Origin: Caryophanales bacterium UBA6259
GTDB lineage: Bacteria; Bacillota; Bacilli; Tepidibacillales; Tepidibacillaceae
Assembly (NCBI GenBank): GCA_002441135.1
Contig: DJVJ01000014.1
Location: forward strand, 1-64,000
Reading direction: 5' to 3'
DNA: 64,000 nt
A model generated the notes under the pieces. The model made no database searches, was not told where the DNA came from, and worked only from the letters and a program-made list of their open reading frames with translations. Numbering within the stretch: position 1 is the stretch's first letter; each line of letters opens with the position of its first letter. A program made the translations under genes and the position numbers. This document shows, one piece after another, positions 62,849 to 64,000 of the stretch.

Positions 62849-64000
62849 TTGACAAAAAGAATAATTACCATTCTTTTCGTACTCGTATTTCTTCTAAGCT
62901 CTATAACAATGGCTATGGCGCAAAATGTAAAGCAACCAGTTGATTTCAAACAGTTACCAGAACAAGTAGACAGAAACAACAATAAGCTTTTTGACAATCT
63001 AGAGGAAATTTTAAAGGGAACAGACCATCAAACGAAGATTCCAGTAATTGTTATGCTTAACTCTGAGTTTTCTGCAAAAAAGAAAGAGATTGAAAAAGGA
63101 ATTGGATTACTCAATACAAAGTTTGAGTATAGTAATGCATATCAAGGATTTGCTGCTGATTTAAATAAAGGGCAGATTATGGCATTAGAAAAAATGCCTT
63201 TTGTAAAACAAATTGAATATGATATGCCTGTACAGGCAACAATGGAAACAGCCAATAACTGGTTTGGAGTAACGAAAGCAAAAACAGATTTTGGCCTAGA
63301 TGGTGATCGTGATGGTGTTTTAAGTAGTTATAGTAAAAATGATGTTGTTGTTGCAGTCATTGATACAGGAATTGATGCGACACATATTGACTTAGATGGG
63401 GGCAAGGTAATTGGATGGAAGGACCTTGTTCGCTCTAAAACTGCACCTTATGATGACAATGGTCATGGAACACATGTATCAGGAATCATAGCAGGTACTG
63501 GTGAAGGAAATGTAAGTTACAAAGGTGTCGCTAGTGGTGTTGCTTTAGTTGGAATTAAGGTGCTTGACCGACGTGGAAGTGGGTCTATGAGTACAGTTGA
63601 TGCAGGTATAGACTGGGCAATTCAAAATAAGGATGTTTATGGTATCAAGGTAATTAACCTATCTTTAGGAACTTCAACAAGTTCAGCAGGGACTGATTCT
63701 ACCTCACTTGCTGTTAATCGTGCATCGGCAAGCGGTATCGCTGTTGTAGTAGCAGCAGGAAATTCAGGTCCAGCCAAATATACTATTGGTTCCCCAGGAG
63801 CCGCTTCAGAGGCTATTACTGTCGCTGCAATGGCTGATGTTGGGGAAAACGGCTTTAATCTAGCAAGCTTCTCAAGTCGAGGACCTACTGCAGATGGTCG
63901 TATAAAACCTGATATATCTGCACCAGGCTACAATATTACTGCACCTAAGGCTAATTCAACAAATGCATATGTGACCTATAGTGGAACTAGTATGGCTACA
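62849..64000 (+). CDS. Subtilisin-like serine protease (3' end missing)
   Basis: The first 384 residues of a secreted S8 protease that runs off the window. TTG 62849 follows AGGAAG at about ten bases. Signal peptide (about 1-25, ending AMAQ), an I9-type propeptide region (about 55-130), then the catalytic triad: Asp172 (VIDTGID), His206 (HGTHVSG) and Ser381 (GTSMA), the last codons in the window. AAGNSGP supplies the oxyanion Asn. DGDRDGV near 150 may bind calcium. No stop is reached. Confidence 0.9.
   Translation, partial: MTKRIITILFVLVFLLSSITMAMAQNVKQPVDFKQLPEQVDRNNNKLFDNLEEILKGTDHQTKIPVIVMLNSEFSAKKKEIEKGIGLLNTKFEYSNAYQGFAADLNKGQIMALEKMPFVKQIEYDMPVQATMETANNWFGVTKAKTDFGLDGDRDGVLSSYSKNDVVVAVIDTGIDATHIDLDGGKVIGWKDLVRSKTAPYDDNGHGTHVSGIIAGTGEGNVSYKGVASGVALVGIKVLDRRGSGSMSTVDAGIDWAIQNKDVYGIKVINLSLGTSTSSAGTDSTSLAVNRASASGIAVVVAAGNSGPAKYTIGSPGAASEAITVAAMADVGENGFNLASFSSRGPTADGRIKPDISAPGYNITAPKANSTNAYVTYSGTSMAT

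Overview
The window reads as chromosome of an A+T-rich, endospore-forming Gram-positive bacterium of the Bacillales type. Evidence: strong AGGAGG-type ribosome binding sites, frequent TTG and GTG starts, a GerA-type germinant receptor operon, a LysM/GH18 cortex-lytic-type enzyme, a YheC/YheD-type spore coat ATP-grasp protein, and many genes whose closest known relatives are Bacillus y-genes. A selenocysteine-containing formate dehydrogenase and a complete [NiFe] hydrogenase cluster point to an anaerobe or facultative anaerobe. Something near Tepidibacillus/Vulcanibacillus is a guess, not shown by the sequence. No rRNA, tRNA, prophage, transposase or CRISPR array was recognised.

Layout. 1-3953: 3' part of a NuoF-like flavoprotein gene and a NuoG/FdhA-fused formate dehydrogenase whose in-frame TGA (2328-2330) is a selenocysteine codon followed by a SECIS-like hairpin. 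4171-6276: a YhfP-type reductase and trpS. 6475-8681: small membrane and unknown genes around an XRE regulator with a palindromic operator. 8678-21313: housekeeping and accessory genes (kinase-like NTPase, histidine phosphatase, nucleotidyltransferase, SDR, GrpB, YhaQP-type ABC exporter, RNase Z, LysM-GH18, endonuclease IV, SPFH plus ribbon-helix-helix pair, small carbonic anhydrase-like protein, AblB, and an enoyl-CoA hydratase-family gene behind a FadR-like box). 21376-25387: germinant receptor operon in A-C-B order on the minus strand. 25575-31836: ferritin-like protein, HrtBA-like ABC exporter, ZIP transporter, DUF421 protein, SpeD, DeoD. 31993-37388: copper module csoR-copA-copZ, then a two-component system with a tiny Met/His-rich membrane protein. 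37492-47838: transporters, spore-coat ATP-grasp, DedA/TVP38 protein, an ABC-F gene preceded by a leader peptide and attenuator, DUF1292 protein, another ATP-grasp, an M23 peptidase. 47903-48965: LrgAB. 49146-58142: ten co-directional genes hypA-hypB-hypF-hypC-hypD-hypE, a cytochrome b5-like protein, hydrogenase small and large subunits and the maturation protease. 58286-64000: DUF2157 and GDYXXLXY pair, a YogA-like reductase, a YhfW-like Rieske flavoprotein and a truncated subtilisin.

How it fits together. HypA/B insert nickel, HypF/E make the cyanide ligands, HypC/D assemble Fe(CN)2CO, and the terminal protease trims the large subunit. The hydrogenase lacks a Tat signal and a membrane cytochrome b gene; a b5-type heme protein sits in their place. 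With the NAD-type formate dehydrogenase at the left edge, this suggests soluble formate and H2 metabolism. The selenocysteine machinery (selA, selB, selC, selD) must lie outside the window. The only gap over 300 bases without a long gene (42993-43414) holds a promoter, a 43-codon leader ORF and a terminator/antiterminator upstream of the ABC-F gene.
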